The notes: a model not told the origin generated them from the sequence alone. A stretch of DNA of 64,000 bases from Mimachlamys varia (GCA_947623455.1 OX392540.1:8015432-8079431); one strand, 5' to 3'. Positions 13,152-25,867 are shown, counted from the stretch's first letter. Translations and numbers: made by a program.

Positions 13152-13235
13152 GGAAGATTCCAAAGAGGACGAAACAGCTATATGATGCAATTTAATTCAT
13201 TCTTTCGGTATACTGTTTCCATTACTAAATTCCAT
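13152..13235 (+). repeat. Short dispersed repeat (with 20141-20220)
   Basis: 'acgaaacagctatatgatgc' and 'ttcggtatactgtttccatt' recur with a few changes at 20141-20220. Family unknown; probably the surviving piece of an old transposon. Confidence 0.5.
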
Positions 13236-13374
13236 CGGGTGTCATTGTGATATTGCATTGAAGCTGCACTCTAAAGCCGGCACCAGTCCACAAAGCTTTA
13301 CAAACGTGTTAGTTATACTTTTATTCGGTTCTTGATGTTCATATAAAAATTATCATGACCTTACTTTGTGCCAA

Positions 13375-13800
13375 ATTTATATACCGTATAGCGAGATATT
13401 TAAGCGGCATAATATCTGGCGATTTGGTAATAAAACCTTTAAGTTAAATTTGGGTTAGTGAAAAGTTGGCAATATTGCTTAATTGGCGCTGAGAATATAT
13501 ATTACCTTTCGGTATATATAGATAATTATGTTATGTTCATGCATCCTACCCATGTTGATTAAATTTACAGTGTACTATACAAACAACACCCACCATTCGT
13601 AACTCCCGAGAGCTATCGGAGCAAAAGGAGCTATAGAAGATGAATGACGGTCGGAACGGAAACTGTTGCTGAAAGTGAAATTTCGCGGTTTTTTTAATTG
13701 GCGTTGTTAAAAGTTGACTAGTAAAATGTTGGCGATCTATATACGGACCCGCCAAATCGCCAAATTAAAGCCACGCTAAAATATCACGCTAAAAGTGTAC
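13375..13800. mobile_element. Candidate MITE D with diverged inverted ends
   Basis: The left end (about 13380-13430, containing 'atctggcgatttggtaat') is an imperfect reverse complement of the right end (about 13748-13795, containing 'ccgccaaatcgccaaatt' and 'cacgctaaaa'). Arms are about 45 bp. The interior is non-coding. Confidence 0.45.
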
Positions 13801-14049
13801 CACGTGTCCCCACTGAAACACAAGACACTTACTTTCCTACAACTTTTTAACTAATTCTTTTAAATTATGTTTAAGGGTCTCAGTGTGAAATTTGCGTTTA
13901 TTTATATTCTGTTCTTGTCATATCGAACCCTGAAGGTGCGATAATGACTTTGTTAAGCCTTTAATTTCCTTTTGTTGCTGTGGATAAATCCAATTGTAGT
14001 ATCGATCTTAAGTTGGGACTTTTTTTACTCAATGACATTTGTGATAAAG

Positions 14050-14363
14050 TTTGGTTTCATCGAGAAATATTCTGTATCTTTGTGTGATATGACGATGGAC
14101 GTTTTTGAGTTTGCTTATTAGTGTGCTTACTTGTTGTGATTGGCAATGATGAGTCGGTTCTCATTTTGAGGACTGATGCTTACTTGGATGTGACAAAGAT
14201 TTACATGCCAGGTAAAAGAAAGAGAGAGACGCTTACTCTTCCGGAACACCTGGTCTTATTATCTTGTACTTCTACAAGAGTCTCCGTGTTAATATTTCCT
14301 TTTTCCTAGTTTGCCTCTAATTTAATCGATTTTGAGTTCGGATTGATTACGGATTTGTTGATT
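14050..14363 (-). repeat. Dispersed repeat family A, minus-strand copy
   Basis: The reverse complement contains the family A landmarks 'ccgaactcaaaatcgatta', 'caggtgttccggaagagtaa', 'cacatccaag', 'tctcaaaatgagaacc' and 'agatacagaatatttctcga'. The 62-codon frame inside is accidental. Confidence 0.75.
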
Positions 14364-15299
14364 TTTTTCAGGACTTTCGGAAATACACCCCATTATCTCT
14401 CCCTATCTCCATCTCCTATCCATCTCTGCCCCTATCCGTATCCATTTTAAAAAGAAACACTATCTTGTTTAACGGTTTACCATAGTTTGAGCCTCCTATA
14501 CAATTGGATGTTTATGTTTGTCGTTCTTGTCATTTTCTTCACTTATTATCAATATTGTCGTTGCTTATCCTGTATATTTATATGTTAATGGAATAATGAA
14601 AACGCATTGTTATAGAACGGGTTCTTTTAAAGAAGAGACATTCTAGGCGCTGACTAATGCCTGGAAAAAAAACATTTTTATCATTTCCAACCAGTGATCA
14701 GACCAAACTGTGGAAACTGAAAACTATTTGGAGAGATCATGCTTTTCTCGAAAAAACTTCGATAAGTTAATGTTTGTTTTTCCTTTAATCTTGAATGAAT
14801 GTGGATAAACAGGACGATGACGTAACACACACACATGCTGCACGTTTTTAAATTGAGTAAAAGATAAGTATGCCTACAAAATGAATAAAATTGTATCATA
14901 CAGTTGTTTTGTCCTTCAAGGACTCGTCAGTATTGCTAGGAGCCAAAAGGTGGGAATCGACTTTTTCTATATTGTTTCTGATAAAGAAGAAAGCTATAAG
15001 TAAAAAGTTTTGTCACTCGGTTTTTAATTATCGGTGTTAGGAACAACTGATTAAAAAACACCAACACAGTCGGCACAATATGTTCTATTCATCTGAGATC
15101 CATACATTTATTTAACGATAGTTGAAGCCTTAAAACAACAAATGATAAACGAATTAAAACATAGTTTAAAATGGTGATTAAGTGCTGTTCGAGTACAAAG
15201 AAAACAGGAAAATAACCAGTCCGGAATACATCAAACAATTAGATAATAAAACAAAACTTCCTGTTTTGACTATGAGATGTCAGTGGAAATAGAAAAAAA
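14364..15299. other. Intergenic, nothing recognised
   Basis: AT-rich DNA. Pyrimidine-rich simple sequence lies near 14390-14440. No exon or repeat copy was recognised. Confidence 0.4.
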
Positions 15300-15354
15300 T
15301 AAACCAGATATAAGCAAAAAATAAACCAGGAAGGATAGTTTTTGCCGACTTCTA

Positions 15355-15450
15355 CCGAGAAAAACAAATGAGCTACCACTATTTTAAGTAATGCGGGGTC
15401 TTCTAGTACACAGCCCGCCAGCTGCTGCTCGGTGTGTATGTCATTGCAAG
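15355..15450 (-). CDS. Possible exon, unidentified
   Basis: On the minus strand 'ggccccag' near 15457-15450 could be a splice acceptor. It is followed by an open, less AT-rich segment reading VLKPCNDIHTEQQ then LAGCVLEDPALLKIVV. A GT that could be a weak donor follows near 15355. The codon composition looks more protein-like than the surroundings. No domain is recognised and no neighbouring exon was found, so this is a tentative call. Confidence 0.2.
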
Positions 15451-15479
15451 GCTTCAGAACCTGGGGCCAATCCAAATGT

Positions 15480-16800
15480 TTGTTGTGATGTAAGAGATAT
15501 TAGTATAAAGTCAAAGCTATATTTCTGATTGATGTTTCAGAAAGATAACTGGAAATAACATAATTTACCAGTGGTGGTGGTGGTGATTTTTCGATCGTTC
15601 CTTTTGACATTGGGATTAAACATCCAATCGTAAGTTAAATCATTTGTTTTGTGTACAAAGAGACAGCAAGGTGACTAAAGGGTAATTAAAATGTTTGAAT
15701 AAACCTCTGATCATCGTAGTGCAAAACAAGTAACTTTGACTCTTTAGACCAAACAAAACTGGTTTTATTGTAAAATACTTCTACCGAACTGGCAGAAACA
15801 ATAAAGAATGCATTTAATATTGACAACTATCAGATCATCATCTTAGACAGATGTTATTCACGATGTATTGGCAAGTTGTATATAGTGTTCCTTTAAAAAA
15901 CATTATTCCAAGCTAGGCCTACAAGCATAACCTGCAAAAACAACAAGAACAGCATAGAAACAAACATAAACAACGTCATGCATTTGAAAGGTGATTGCTT
16001 TAAAAAGCATGTAGTTAAAAAGGACTTAAAGAGAAAAAGACCCCCCCCCCCCCCCCAAAAAAAAACAACAAAAAAACAACAAAAAACAAACAAACAAACA
16101 AAAATCCGATCAAATACAACATTCAATTAGCTAAGGCACTTGTTCACCAGGAATAATTATGTCAGTCTAAACCAGAAAATATACCTCGGGCATACTTCGA
16201 CCTTCTTTATCTCGTAAACAGTTCTTAAGTTATTATTAGATTGATGTTGTCGTAAACATATATAAAAGAAAAAAAGTATAAAAAGACTCAGCTGCGTATC
16301 CCGGGGGTTCCCTTCACAGACAATGGTGGGGATCAATTTATGTTTTTACAGAAAAAAACACACACAAGGTGACGTATATTCAACAGAAACCAAAGAGATA
16401 CATTGTAACAGTGTTTCACCATAAAATTCACCAGTTTGGATATATATATCATATTCAACATATATATAACGTATATCTTTACTGATGAATCCTATGGGAA
16501 ATGTATTGATATCTAGAATCAAAAGCAAAATGCAAACAAAAAAAGCCAAATATTGCATTCCATACCAAGACTGTTAATGTTTTAGTTTCAAATAATATCT
16601 CTATTCATCCGATTTGATATAATTATATGCATTTATATTGACTAAACTTTACGCATTCCAACGTTGCATATAACGAATGAAATCGGATTAACACATGCAT
16701 GTTTCTTTTTGTTTAGAATGTAACTAATTTGTCATTTAGTTTTATCATTCATTTCTCTTAATATTAATTGTTACAGTTAGTTTTTTTCTTAATTATTAGT
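15480..16800. other. Intergenic with a C16 run at 16041-16056
   Basis: Contains a homopolymer of 16 C followed by A-rich simple sequence (AAC/AAAC units) to about 16100. No gene recognised. Confidence 0.45.
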
Positions 16801-16995
16801 TTGCTTGTTTTCATGTTTGTTTGTCTGTTTCGCTGTTAGTATTTCGCTGTTTGTTTGTCTGATTGGTTGTCAGTGTGTTTCGTTGTTTGTTTGTTCATTT
16901 GAATCGTTTGCTTTCGTTGCCTGTCTGTTTGTTGGTTTATTTGTTCTTTCTTTGTTGTTTGTTTGTTTGTTTGTTTTATTGGCTGTTTGTTTATT
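16800..16995 (+). repeat. Degenerate TTTG/TCTG simple repeat
   Basis: Successive 'tgtttgtctg' and 'gtttgtttgt' units. The Cys/Phe/Leu-rich open frames seen in two plus-strand frames are caused by this repeat. Confidence 0.8.
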
Positions 16996-17669
16996 TCGTT
17001 TTGGATTCTTTGGTGCTTCGTGTCACCGAAACAGTCAGAGTCGAATAAGAAAGAGATTGCCTATATGGTTGACAAAAAGCGGCAACAGGACGCAGGTAGA
17101 AATGATAAAGCCAGGACAGATAGACAACCAATGAGGGAGATAAATGTATATTTTGACATATTCAATGTCATCTTTGCAGAAAATAGGGACACAACATACT
17201 GATAATGTATGGTGAACTACACCAGGCACTTTGTATGATTTAAATTTGGTAAAATAAAAATAATTCATTTCATGGTTTCCTCAATGGGAGACAGGGAAGA
17301 ACATCCGCGGCCGTGTACAAACAATATGCTTGTCATTTGTCTGATGAAGCTGACGGGGTACATATCGTACTAGTCATCGAAACGTCACATAAAAACATCC
17401 ATTAATTGTGTAAAATAATCTTTACATAAAACATCCACTTCCGATTCTACAAAGAGAATGTATCTAGTGAGTCGACTCTTAGGCAATTAATTAGCCCTCT
17501 TCATGCGCCAAACTAATTTCGGCGGTAATGATTTGTGCTGTAAACTCTTCAGCAATGAATGATATTGCTGATAAACTTAAAAAAAAGCCTTACCGGGCTT
17601 TATTAATTTTTGCCGTTTATAGCAATGTTTGTTATTTAACCATAAGAACAGTTGCTAAAATAATAAATA

Positions 17670-18075
17670 GAATACTAAAGCGTTAACAAAATCATAATCC
17701 AAACTCAAAATTGATTCAACCAGGGGCAAAATATGAACAAAGGAAAGATTCACATGGAGACCCTTGCAAAAGTACAAGAGAATACGACCAGGTGTTCCGG
17801 AAGAGTAAACGTATTTTGCTTCATCGACAACACCCGCCATGTTAATCTTTGTCACATCCAAGTAAACATCAAGTTCTCAAAATGAGAACCGAGTATCATT
17901 GTCAATCACAACAATTTAACACACTAATGAGCATACTCAAAAACTTCCATCTTCATATCACTTAAAGATACAGAATACTTCTCAATGAGATAATGATGGC
18001 GACCATAAAACTTGCCCATAGTTCTGATCAACCTGCATCTCTCGAACCCTTATGTTGTTAGTTTGTTTGTCAGCA
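17670..18075 (+). repeat. Dispersed repeat family A, near full-length copy
   Basis: Runs from 'aaagcgttaacaaaatc' to 'agtttgtttgtcagcagtcg'. The ends give a weak imperfect inverted match (GCGTTAACAAAA against GCTGACAAACAAACT on the opposite strand). The family could therefore be a MITE of about 400 bp. No coding capacity. Confidence 0.75.
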
Positions 18076-18663
18076 GTCGATATCGATCACGTAAATCCCG
18101 ATATTTAGAGCAAGCCCTGGGATACCGAATCAACTGCGACATGTAAACACAATAGGTTGGAAAACATTCATTGCTTAAATAGCGCCCCTCTTCTCCTTAG
18201 GCTCATTGTCAGAATGTTCATTTAGAGCATTTCCAATTATTTAAAAAATGTATCACATGTTTATTTTCATGACATTTTGAGGGATTTCGAAAACAACGTA
18301 CATGTATATAGAATGTACAATATACATATTCTGGAGTTACTGACTTTGGGTTTATGTAGTACGTTTTTACTGCATTCATGTAAAAAAAGTCAAACATTTT
18401 CCATGAAAAAAAAGTAAGTCAGAATCATAAAAACCAATGAAATCATCCAGGACAGGTACCGGTAAACAGAATGATAACATCCAGTAGCGCTATATTTCCG
18501 AAGGCTGAACGCAAATTTCTGGCAATACTTTGTGTGTTAAACACAGGACACCCTGTGCTAATATATAGAACGATCCCTCTTCCTTCAAAGTTTAATATCG
18601 CTGCAATGCGACAGTGTGTATAGTATGGTTCGGCTCGGCTTTTTTTTTGCCCTCCCGACGAGT

Positions 18664-19152
18664 CGTCGAGGGTATATAGAGGTTTCACAACGAGTGCTTG
18701 TTGGATATGGAATTGATTTCACTCGAGTAAGTTATTTTTTAAAAGTAACAACAGACACAATCTTTAGCGACTGTCTTTTGTAATTTTTCAAAAATAATGA
18801 AGGTGAGTGAAATACATTCCATTTCCAACAAGCAAGAGTCGTGTGACCTGTTTCTACCACAATAAATTATATCGGCAGTGGCAGTGTTATTTTCTGGAGT
18901 GAACCGCAGATTATTTTCGCGAAAACACATCTTCTCGTAAATATTCCCGCCAAGTTGTGACGAATTCAAGAATCGATGACGACATCAAACTTCCGCACGT
19001 GACATTGCACCACATGGGCCCGGTTTCATAGCCAATCAAAAATCTGAAAGGTCATATATCGTTTGTGGTATATTACATATATTTATCCAACAGTCAGCAC
19101 GTTTATAGAAATGGTCTGAGAGTAGAAAAACAACGGATAATGTGGTAGAAAT
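18664..19152 (+). repeat. Dispersed repeat family B, second plus copy
   Basis: Collinear with 11115-11525, including the internal fold-back: 'gagtgcttgttggatatgga' near 18692 pairs with 'tccatttccaacaagca' near 18820. The end 'gataatgtggtagaaatagg' corresponds to 'ggtattgtggtagaaaac' of the first copy. Confidence 0.7.
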
Positions 19153-19159
19153 AGGGAAA

Positions 19160-21590
19160 CCCCCCAAACGTACGTACATGTACATATCCCTAAAATCGTC
19201 ACCGTTCTACAGGCTGCATTTCCCAACGGTTGGCATGAATCTGTTAACAGGAATTATTCATTGTAAGAGTTCGCATTTTAACTTGTTGTTGTCCAAAACA
19301 AGGTCACCATAACTAACAGAAATTTGAATGCCACTTAATTAGAATAAAGGACCTCTTTCACGAACAATGGGATTTTGCCCACGACCCGATTTAATCCAAA
19401 CTAGGTGTCATGTATAGCATCCAAGCATACTCTCCTGAAACAGTGTTTAAAAAATTCAAAAGGTCCAAGGGGCCTGAACTATGAACTTCTTTGTGACGTT
19501 TTGTAAGGGTGTGTGACAAGGTTCAGAAATGGCTCCATAACAAAGACAAGGAGTTATCACACAGAAGCATATTATCTCTAATTTTGTTCATAAGAACCTA
19601 CTGGAATTTTCTAATACCATACATGGATAAATGGGACACATACGAAAAATAACGGACATTGAAATACGGAAAAATGATGTTTTTTGGTATAATTTTTAAG
19701 CAAAGTACAATCTTTGGAGCAGTGTATCACACATTTCCGGTTCCGGTGCACCCAAATCCCTTTAATATAATTTGGCCTCATATATTTTCTCAAATTAGTG
19801 AGAATTTAAAAGGAATTCGTAGCCGGTAAATTTGTCAATGAAACGGATATTTGCGATGAGTCGAAATAATGAAATATCCATTTCGGAAATACTTTGTAAC
19901 ACTGTGTATTCAAACATCTGAGGGAGGCGGAGCATGTTTATACGTCAAAATGGCGAAAGCGGTCCCTACTCCCACTCTGCTGTGTAGTAAATAATGTACG
20001 ATAAAAAATGCAGGAAAATGAAACAGTTGCATGTACTAGATTTCGTTAAAATAATGAATTATCATCGGGGTTAAAGACACTGAATAAAAATAGTAATTAT
20101 AATAAATAGACATTTAGTAGTATTTACATATAGCATCACTGACGAGTCTTAGGAGGATGAAACAGCTGTATGATGCAGCTTATTCATTTTGTCGGCATAC
20201 TGTATCTATTACTAAATTTAAAAGGTGCAGCATATGTGTGTGTTACGTCATCTTTAAATGCTAGATGCTAGCATATATCTGTCAATATTTTGACTGAGCA
20301 GAGACTTTTCCTGACTAGAACGAATGTATTGAACACGCGTCAACTTCAGTGGAAAAGCATCTATCGCCGTAAACACTGTACTAGTGGCGAGAAAAGGCAC
20401 CAGACTACAATGATCTTGAGACGGAAACAGGTCAGCAAGGTGTGAGCCAATCACTCAAAAGCAGCCTCGATCTGATATCGCCTTGTCTACGTCGCTCATA
20501 TCTCAATACCATGTCACTCAGACGCGTTAGAATGATGGAGTTAGATGTTTCGGTGAAAATGAAGATTTAGCGTTGTCATGGTAATGGATGCTAAACGTAA
20601 TACATATTGAATGCGTATACATGCAGATTAATACATGTATCGAAATGTCATATAAAGGAGTTTTTTAGCTAAGGAGATCACAGTAGAAATGAACTGTTGT
20701 GTGTCTTAGATCGATAATACTAGTTTCATAATAGAACAATTTACATTGGTAACAACTTGTATAACAATATCAGGTTTAGAAGTAAAATAGAACGTCCACT
20801 GCTTCATCGACGTAAACTAAAGCAAGGCAAGCTGGCAAAAAAAGCAAATATGTTAACAAACATGACCAAAAGTTAGAAAAACAAAATTGTCACAATAATG
20901 GGGATTGTCAATTGTCATCATCGACATACGTCTAGTAGCAAAATACTATTTTATAACAAAAACAAAATGAAAACGCCATAAGGAAAGTATAATATTAAAA
21001 GCATGACAGATAGATACAGAAAAAAAACGGACGGATCAAGAGTAACACAGAAGGAAAACTATTAGACTTGTTTGTCATTTTGCACATTAAAGCCTTCTGA
21101 ATAATATATTGTCTAAATGTCAAAAGAAAAAAAAACGTACAGCAAAAAATGCATTGACAAAAACATTGCCAAAAAAACAGAAACAAAAGGGAAGAGATTT
21201 GTTTGGAATACAAGAAGTTAAGGTTTATTGTCCAGCTACAATGCTACAGCAAATCTCGTGACCTGTTATTCTACTAACAGGGTCAACAGTATCGTTTCGT
21301 AATCTAATTGATAGGATTAAGCAGATGTCTGATTCGATTTATCACCATATCGATAGAAAATTCACTACAAAACGCGTCCCCCTTGTTTTGCCCTGATAAT
21401 GATACCTGGAAGTGAAGGCGGTGTCAAATTACAGTTATAATATACGATCTTAGAGCATTTACTATCCCTATTATCACCATCCTCGATAATGAAAGATCTT
21501 TGTGTGTGTTTGAGCACATAATCATTGTTTATAGATTCATTTTTTCTCGTGTGCATAAATATTATACGTAACTGAAATGTTATCGTCGGA
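19160..21590. other. Intergenic, one short repeat
   Basis: Apart from the short repeat at 20141-20220, nothing is recognised. A 66-codon minus-strand frame at 20254-20454 is less AT-rich than its surroundings, but it has no domain and no convincing splice sites. Confidence 0.35.
20141..20220 (+). repeat. Short dispersed repeat (with 13152-13235)
   Basis: 'gatgaaacagctgtatgatg' and 'tcggcatactgtatctatta' are diverged copies of the sequence at 13152-13235, in the same orientation. Confidence 0.5.
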
Positions 21591-21594
21591 AATC

Positions 21595-22375
21595 CACGTG
21601 CCACTGTTCTAACGTTCGTGTTACTTGGGCTAGAACAGACAGGAAAACTCGTTCTTCTGAATAGAAGTACATTCGGCGATTCCGACCGATCAGAACGGCC
21701 GTTTCTCGAGGTATTTTGTTTGATAAATTTACCGTAGTATGTTTCTGTAGACATAACGCCGAAGTCAATGTCCGATAGGACTTTTTGTCCCCTATGTTTC
21801 CAAAAAAAATCAGAGAATACCAAAGCGTCAACAAAATACCTAATCCGAACTCAAAATCGATTAAACTAGAGAAAAAATAGGAACGAAGGAAAAAATTACA
21901 TGGAAACTCTCGTAAAAGAACAAGAGAATACTACTAGGCGTTCCGGAAGAGTAAGCGTCTTCTACTTCATCGACGACACCCGCAATGTAAATCTTGGTCA
22001 CATCCAAGTAAGCATCAATCCTCAAAATGAGAACCGAGTCATCATATCACACAAAGATACAGAATATTTCTCGATAAGATCAAGATGGCGACCATAAAAC
22101 TTGTCCATAGTCTTCATCAACCCGCATCTCTTGAATCCCTGCACCGTAAGTTTGTTCGACAGCAATTGACATCACGAAACACAACCCATATGTTTTCTTT
22201 GCATGTGATGCCGTCGCCATTTTGGTTTCTATCGTACAACTATATGTAAAAACAGGATAGCGTGATCGGATGTATCAAAGGATGAAAGAAGCGATACGAT
22301 TGGCCTCCATTTCTAGTTCGAAAACGAGATTCTTCGAGCAGTGTCACTTGGGTTTCTGACGGTGCTGCAATGTTA
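21595..22375. mobile_element. Inverted-repeat element E, copy interrupted by family A
   Basis: The left part (21595-21814; 'tcagaacggccgtttctcga', 'acgccgaagtcaatg') matches the left half of element E at 23211-23610. The right part (22185-22375; 'gattggcc', 'agttcgaaaacgaga', 'cacttgggt') matches its right half. Between them sits a complete family A copy. The interrupted element must be older than the insertion. Confidence 0.6.
21818..22175 (+). repeat. Dispersed repeat family A, nested inside element E
   Basis: Begins 'accaaagcgtcaacaaaat' and ends near 'gtttgttcgacagcaattg'. It carries all family landmarks. The 65-codon open frame from 21900 is accidental because other copies do not keep it. 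Confidence 0.75.
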
Positions 22376-22799
22376 ACAACTGACCTGCTGCCCATTCCAT
22401 GATTCGTAAGAGCCGACTATAGATCATACCTTTTCTCTTTTTTCTAAACAACTTTCTTCTTCGTTATGTCCCCCTTGACACAACCTTACGTTTGGCGGCT
22501 TTAGTTGAACGTTCGCCCCTGTGAGAAAGGCTATGGGTTCTGTCCCCAGGCCGACGCATACCAGAGTCTCAAAAATGATAGTTGCTACATCCTGCTTTGA
22601 GCTCAGCATTATGGGGTTGGACGACTGTTTCACCCTTGTACAGTATAATGTGACCAAATTGGGTATTTGTTGATGACCGTCAGCAGTATCCTTCAGTGTT
22701 GTAGCACTTTAAATCGACAAAAGATCTGTAGTCCATCGCAAGTAAACTCACACATGGTCATGCCGCAGATTCCCGACTACACATACACTCAACACACAC

Positions 22800-22870
22800 T
22801 CACAACCCATACACCGGGAGGTCGTACTTTATTGACCTTAGCGGTTAATAGGACGAAAATCTAATGAAAC
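22800..22870 (+). mobile_element. SINE 3' tail fragment
   Basis: 'ccttagcggttaataggacg' followed by 'aaaatctaatgaaaccaaac' matches the 3' end signature of the SINE copies at 829-980 and 63826-63945. The head is not visible. Confidence 0.5.
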
Positions 22871-23210
22871 CAAACCAGAACTTACGTGAGGCAAAGTCCG
22901 CCACTATCATCTTAAAGGTTTTCGTGCTACTCCCAACCAAAACACGTAGCTATAGTAATTGTACCAAAATATAATTCTCCGGCAGACTCAAAGCGTTGAC
23001 AAATCTAAAAAAAAATCTAAACTATGGTGTACTTTTATCAAAACATTGAAGTTGCAATAGCAAAACATAATCTACAGCAATACATGTACGTGTATATCTA
23101 TGTATACTATTTTGTATTCTTGTCTGTCTGTATGTCTAGATCAGGATTTGAACCCATGTCAGATTAAGTTGTTTTAATATCGCTCAATGTTTGGCATCGT
23201 CCGAAACCCT
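22871..23210. other. Intergenic, nothing recognised
   Basis: About 340 bp of AT-rich sequence between a SINE tail and element E. A 'aaagcgttgacaaatc' near 22990 resembles the first bases of family A but nothing after it does. Confidence 0.4.
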
Positions 23211-23610
23211 CGGTACACTTCTCTGACGTGTGCATCCCGTGGGCAAAAATCGATATAAATCTTCGTTTCCCCAATTGAAGTTTATTCGGAGATTTCGCCC
23301 AATCAGAATGGTCGTTTCTCGTGGCACTCTGTTAGATCATTTTATCGTGACCACGACCATTATATATCTGTAGGCACGACGCCGATGTTAATCTCCGTAT
23401 AGTAGGACCTTATATTTTAATCACAATCGACACAATTATAACACAATCGACAGGTTTTGCTACAAATAAAATGGGATTCCCCGGCTGGATGTCCCGGCTA
23501 GATGTAGTCATAGATGAAACTATCGATATGATTGGCTACTATTTCAGTACGAAAACGAGAGTTTCCACCGATTTTAGCCCACGGGTGGCAAACGTCAGAG
23601 AAGTGTACCG
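23211..23610. mobile_element. Inverted-repeat element E, 400-bp intact copy
   Basis: Starts 'cggtacacttctctgacgtg' and ends in its near reverse complement 'acgtcagagaagtgtaccg'. Further inside, 'cccgtgggcaaaaatcg' opposes 'cgattttagcccacggg'. Terminal repeats are about 45-60 bp, the interior is non-coding, and I see no clear target duplication. This fits a MITE. Confidence 0.75.
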
Positions 23611-24878
23611 TGTGTTGCCTACCAAAAATTAGTTTCGCCTTAATACAGTGCATCTGAATTATCTTAATGGGTAATTATTGATATATTTTACATTGAATGG
23701 AATCTACATATAATGTTTTCCTTTTGGTAGGTTTTGATACATGATGACAAATTGATATGTGGTCAAACATGAGGTGTGTTACCATCCGATATTACAGGTT
23801 TGGTATGTAAACTTCCGGTTGTCAAAAGCAGACGCTTGTAGCGCTCTTTAGCGCCACTAAAGCTGTCCGAAATACTTGCGCCTATATATGTTTGGTATGC
23901 TTCAATAAAGCTTAACAGTTGTCAGTGGTGTTGAATTTCAAATATTGAAGCTATTGGTTCAAAAGTTTAATTATAACATAATAGTAGGTTATTTAGTTGT
24001 GCGAGTCCTACATTGAAATTAAATGGAGGGTTTTACTTATATGCACACAAAAACGGGTATCCAGCGGAACATTGTTTGTGTAGCTAGTTCTTGCATAAAC
24101 ACATTTTGTTTCATATTGTTAAAAACCATCATTACAGGTTTTTGAAGACTATCAGAAAGACAGAAAGCAAAAAAAAAAAGTATCAATGTTATTATTTTTC
24201 GTTAAAATGTACGTGTACTGAATAACCTCAAATAGTGTACCGTATACACTGTGTAACTGGTATAAAGAGCGTCACCCTCGTTACGTACCAATAAACAACA
24301 CTGCTTAATGACTTATACAAACAAATATTTCACGGAATATATTCTCGTTTATGGTGACGTATTGCATAATTACAAAATCAATGACAACGCGTTTCCGCCC
24401 GGAACAACCCCGCGTGTTTGTGTTGTAGCGTAAACAATCGATGGATGCCTTATTAGGCATAGTAAACAGACTGTTGTTTAGATTCTGGCCTTTAAAAAAA
24501 ATCTCACATTTATAACCAAGCATCGAAATGGAATATTTTATTAATTGTTGTTTTTTTTGGAAAATAATTAAACGACAAGAAAATGCAGCAATAATAATAA
24601 CGACAAGAAAATGCAGCATAAAGTCTGTTCTCCTGAAAATGTTTAAATCCAAAACTACAATTTATATCTGTTCCATACTGTTCCTTTAATCAACATTGGT
24701 GGAACAGCCCTTCTTTGAATTAAAGTGGCGCCAATAATTATCTGTTGTCATTTGAGCGTTTGACGCAGGAGTGTTATCCATGTTTTCCAAAGAGCGACAA
24801 GAATTGCATGGACCAAGATTGATATAGTATGCCATAAGTTATCCACGTGATTGGATGTATTTTTTGAAAGAATAACAA
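23611..24878. other. Intergenic, nothing recognised
   Basis: AT-rich. The 115-codon minus-strand frame at 24305-24652 has no recognisable domain and lies in ordinary composition. Confidence 0.4.
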
Positions 24879-25245
24879 TCAACAGTTTAATATACATAAA
24901 TGAACTTTATTTCCTATTCTGTCTATGCTGATTCCGGATGTCATTGTTTTCAATATGTCACTTCCTATAAATTCTACATTTGTTATTTTTTTTCCAGAAT
25001 AGGAACAATGTTTCCGGATAGATCGCTTGTCAATGGAAACTTTACCACAAGAATCACATTTGTAAGGTTTTTCCTCGTTATGTATACGGAGATGTATACG
25101 AAAGTTGCTCTTCTGGTTGAACATTTTCCCACATTTATCGCAGATGAACGGTCGTTCTGCAGTATGTATACGGAGATGGTTTTGAAGGCTATCACTTCTA
25201 CTGAACATTTTACCATAAGTACCACAGTGGTAAATATAAATTAAT
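24879..25245 (-). pseudogene. C2H2 zinc-finger fragment, decayed
   Basis: Reading from 25245 down, three consecutive C2H2 fingers can be seen with linkers of the TGEKP type. Finger 1 (HCGTYGKMFSRS, ending HLRIH) has its second zinc cysteine replaced by Tyr. Finger 2 (FICDKCGKMF, ending HLRIH) is intact. Finger 3 (YKCDSCGKVS, ending RKHCSYSG) has lost the second histidine. Linkers read TAERPF and NEEKPY. The rest of the frame to the stop at 24879 has no domain. Intact genes of this family bind DNA through arrays of such fingers. This is either the last exon of a dying zinc-finger gene or a processed fragment. The TTAA MITE at 25301 sits just upstream. An acceptor-like 'ttccag' lies near 25285. 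Confidence 0.6.
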
Positions 25246-25300
25246 TTTAAAAAGAATAAAAAAAGTGTTTGTTGTATGGAACTGGAATTAATTGATGCCC

Positions 25301-25685
25301 TTAAAGGCCCAATATTCGTAACTTTATGAATCTTTTTGGGATTCTGAACAATTCTGAAAAAAATCCGTTTGATAACCATGCAAAAATTAGTCTAAAACGA
25401 AGTAAACACGAGCGGTAACTAACAAGAAACTCTTGACCAAAAAATTCCAAAGAATCGAAAATTATTCAGGTGTGGCCCACTTCAACAACAAGCCGAAGTT
25501 AGACGACAGCACAAAATGTACGCATGTTTACAAATAGCGTGTTTCAACTACTGTTGTACCTGTAACTGCGTAAGAATTCACCTTGAATATTGCTGATATT
25601 TGTTTATATTAGCTTAATCTATAAATATGATAAGTTTGATTTTCGCCTTCAAGTTTTGCCGAATGTTACGTATATTGGGCCTTAA
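25301..25685 (+). mobile_element. TTAA-flanked MITE F, copy 1
   Basis: Bounded by TTAA at both ends. The left end is AGGCCCAATATTCGTAAC and the right end is its reverse complement (GTTACGTATATTGGGCC). About 385 bp, collinear with the copy at 39497-39888, and non-coding. The TTAA duplication is the hallmark of piggyBac-type transposases, which presumably moved it in trans. Confidence 0.85.
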
Positions 25686-25867
25686 TGCCACAGACTAGTC
25701 TTTCACTCCTTGTCTCAGTGCAGGAGTTCAGTTTGTCGTAGCAAGTACTGGGGCGTTAGGTTCATTTAAAGATGTACAGAGTGTGTGAATATATATACAG
25801 AACCTGGAGATAAACAATCGATGAGGAACTAATTGATAAAACTATCCGATCAACAAGGAGAATCAAA

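Noticed and set aside
16805..17202. Cys/Phe-rich frames
   Set aside because: Translation of TTTG/TCTG simple sequence, open in two frames at once.
21900..22097. 65-codon ORF with a protein-like look inside family A
   Set aside because: Not open in the other family A copies.
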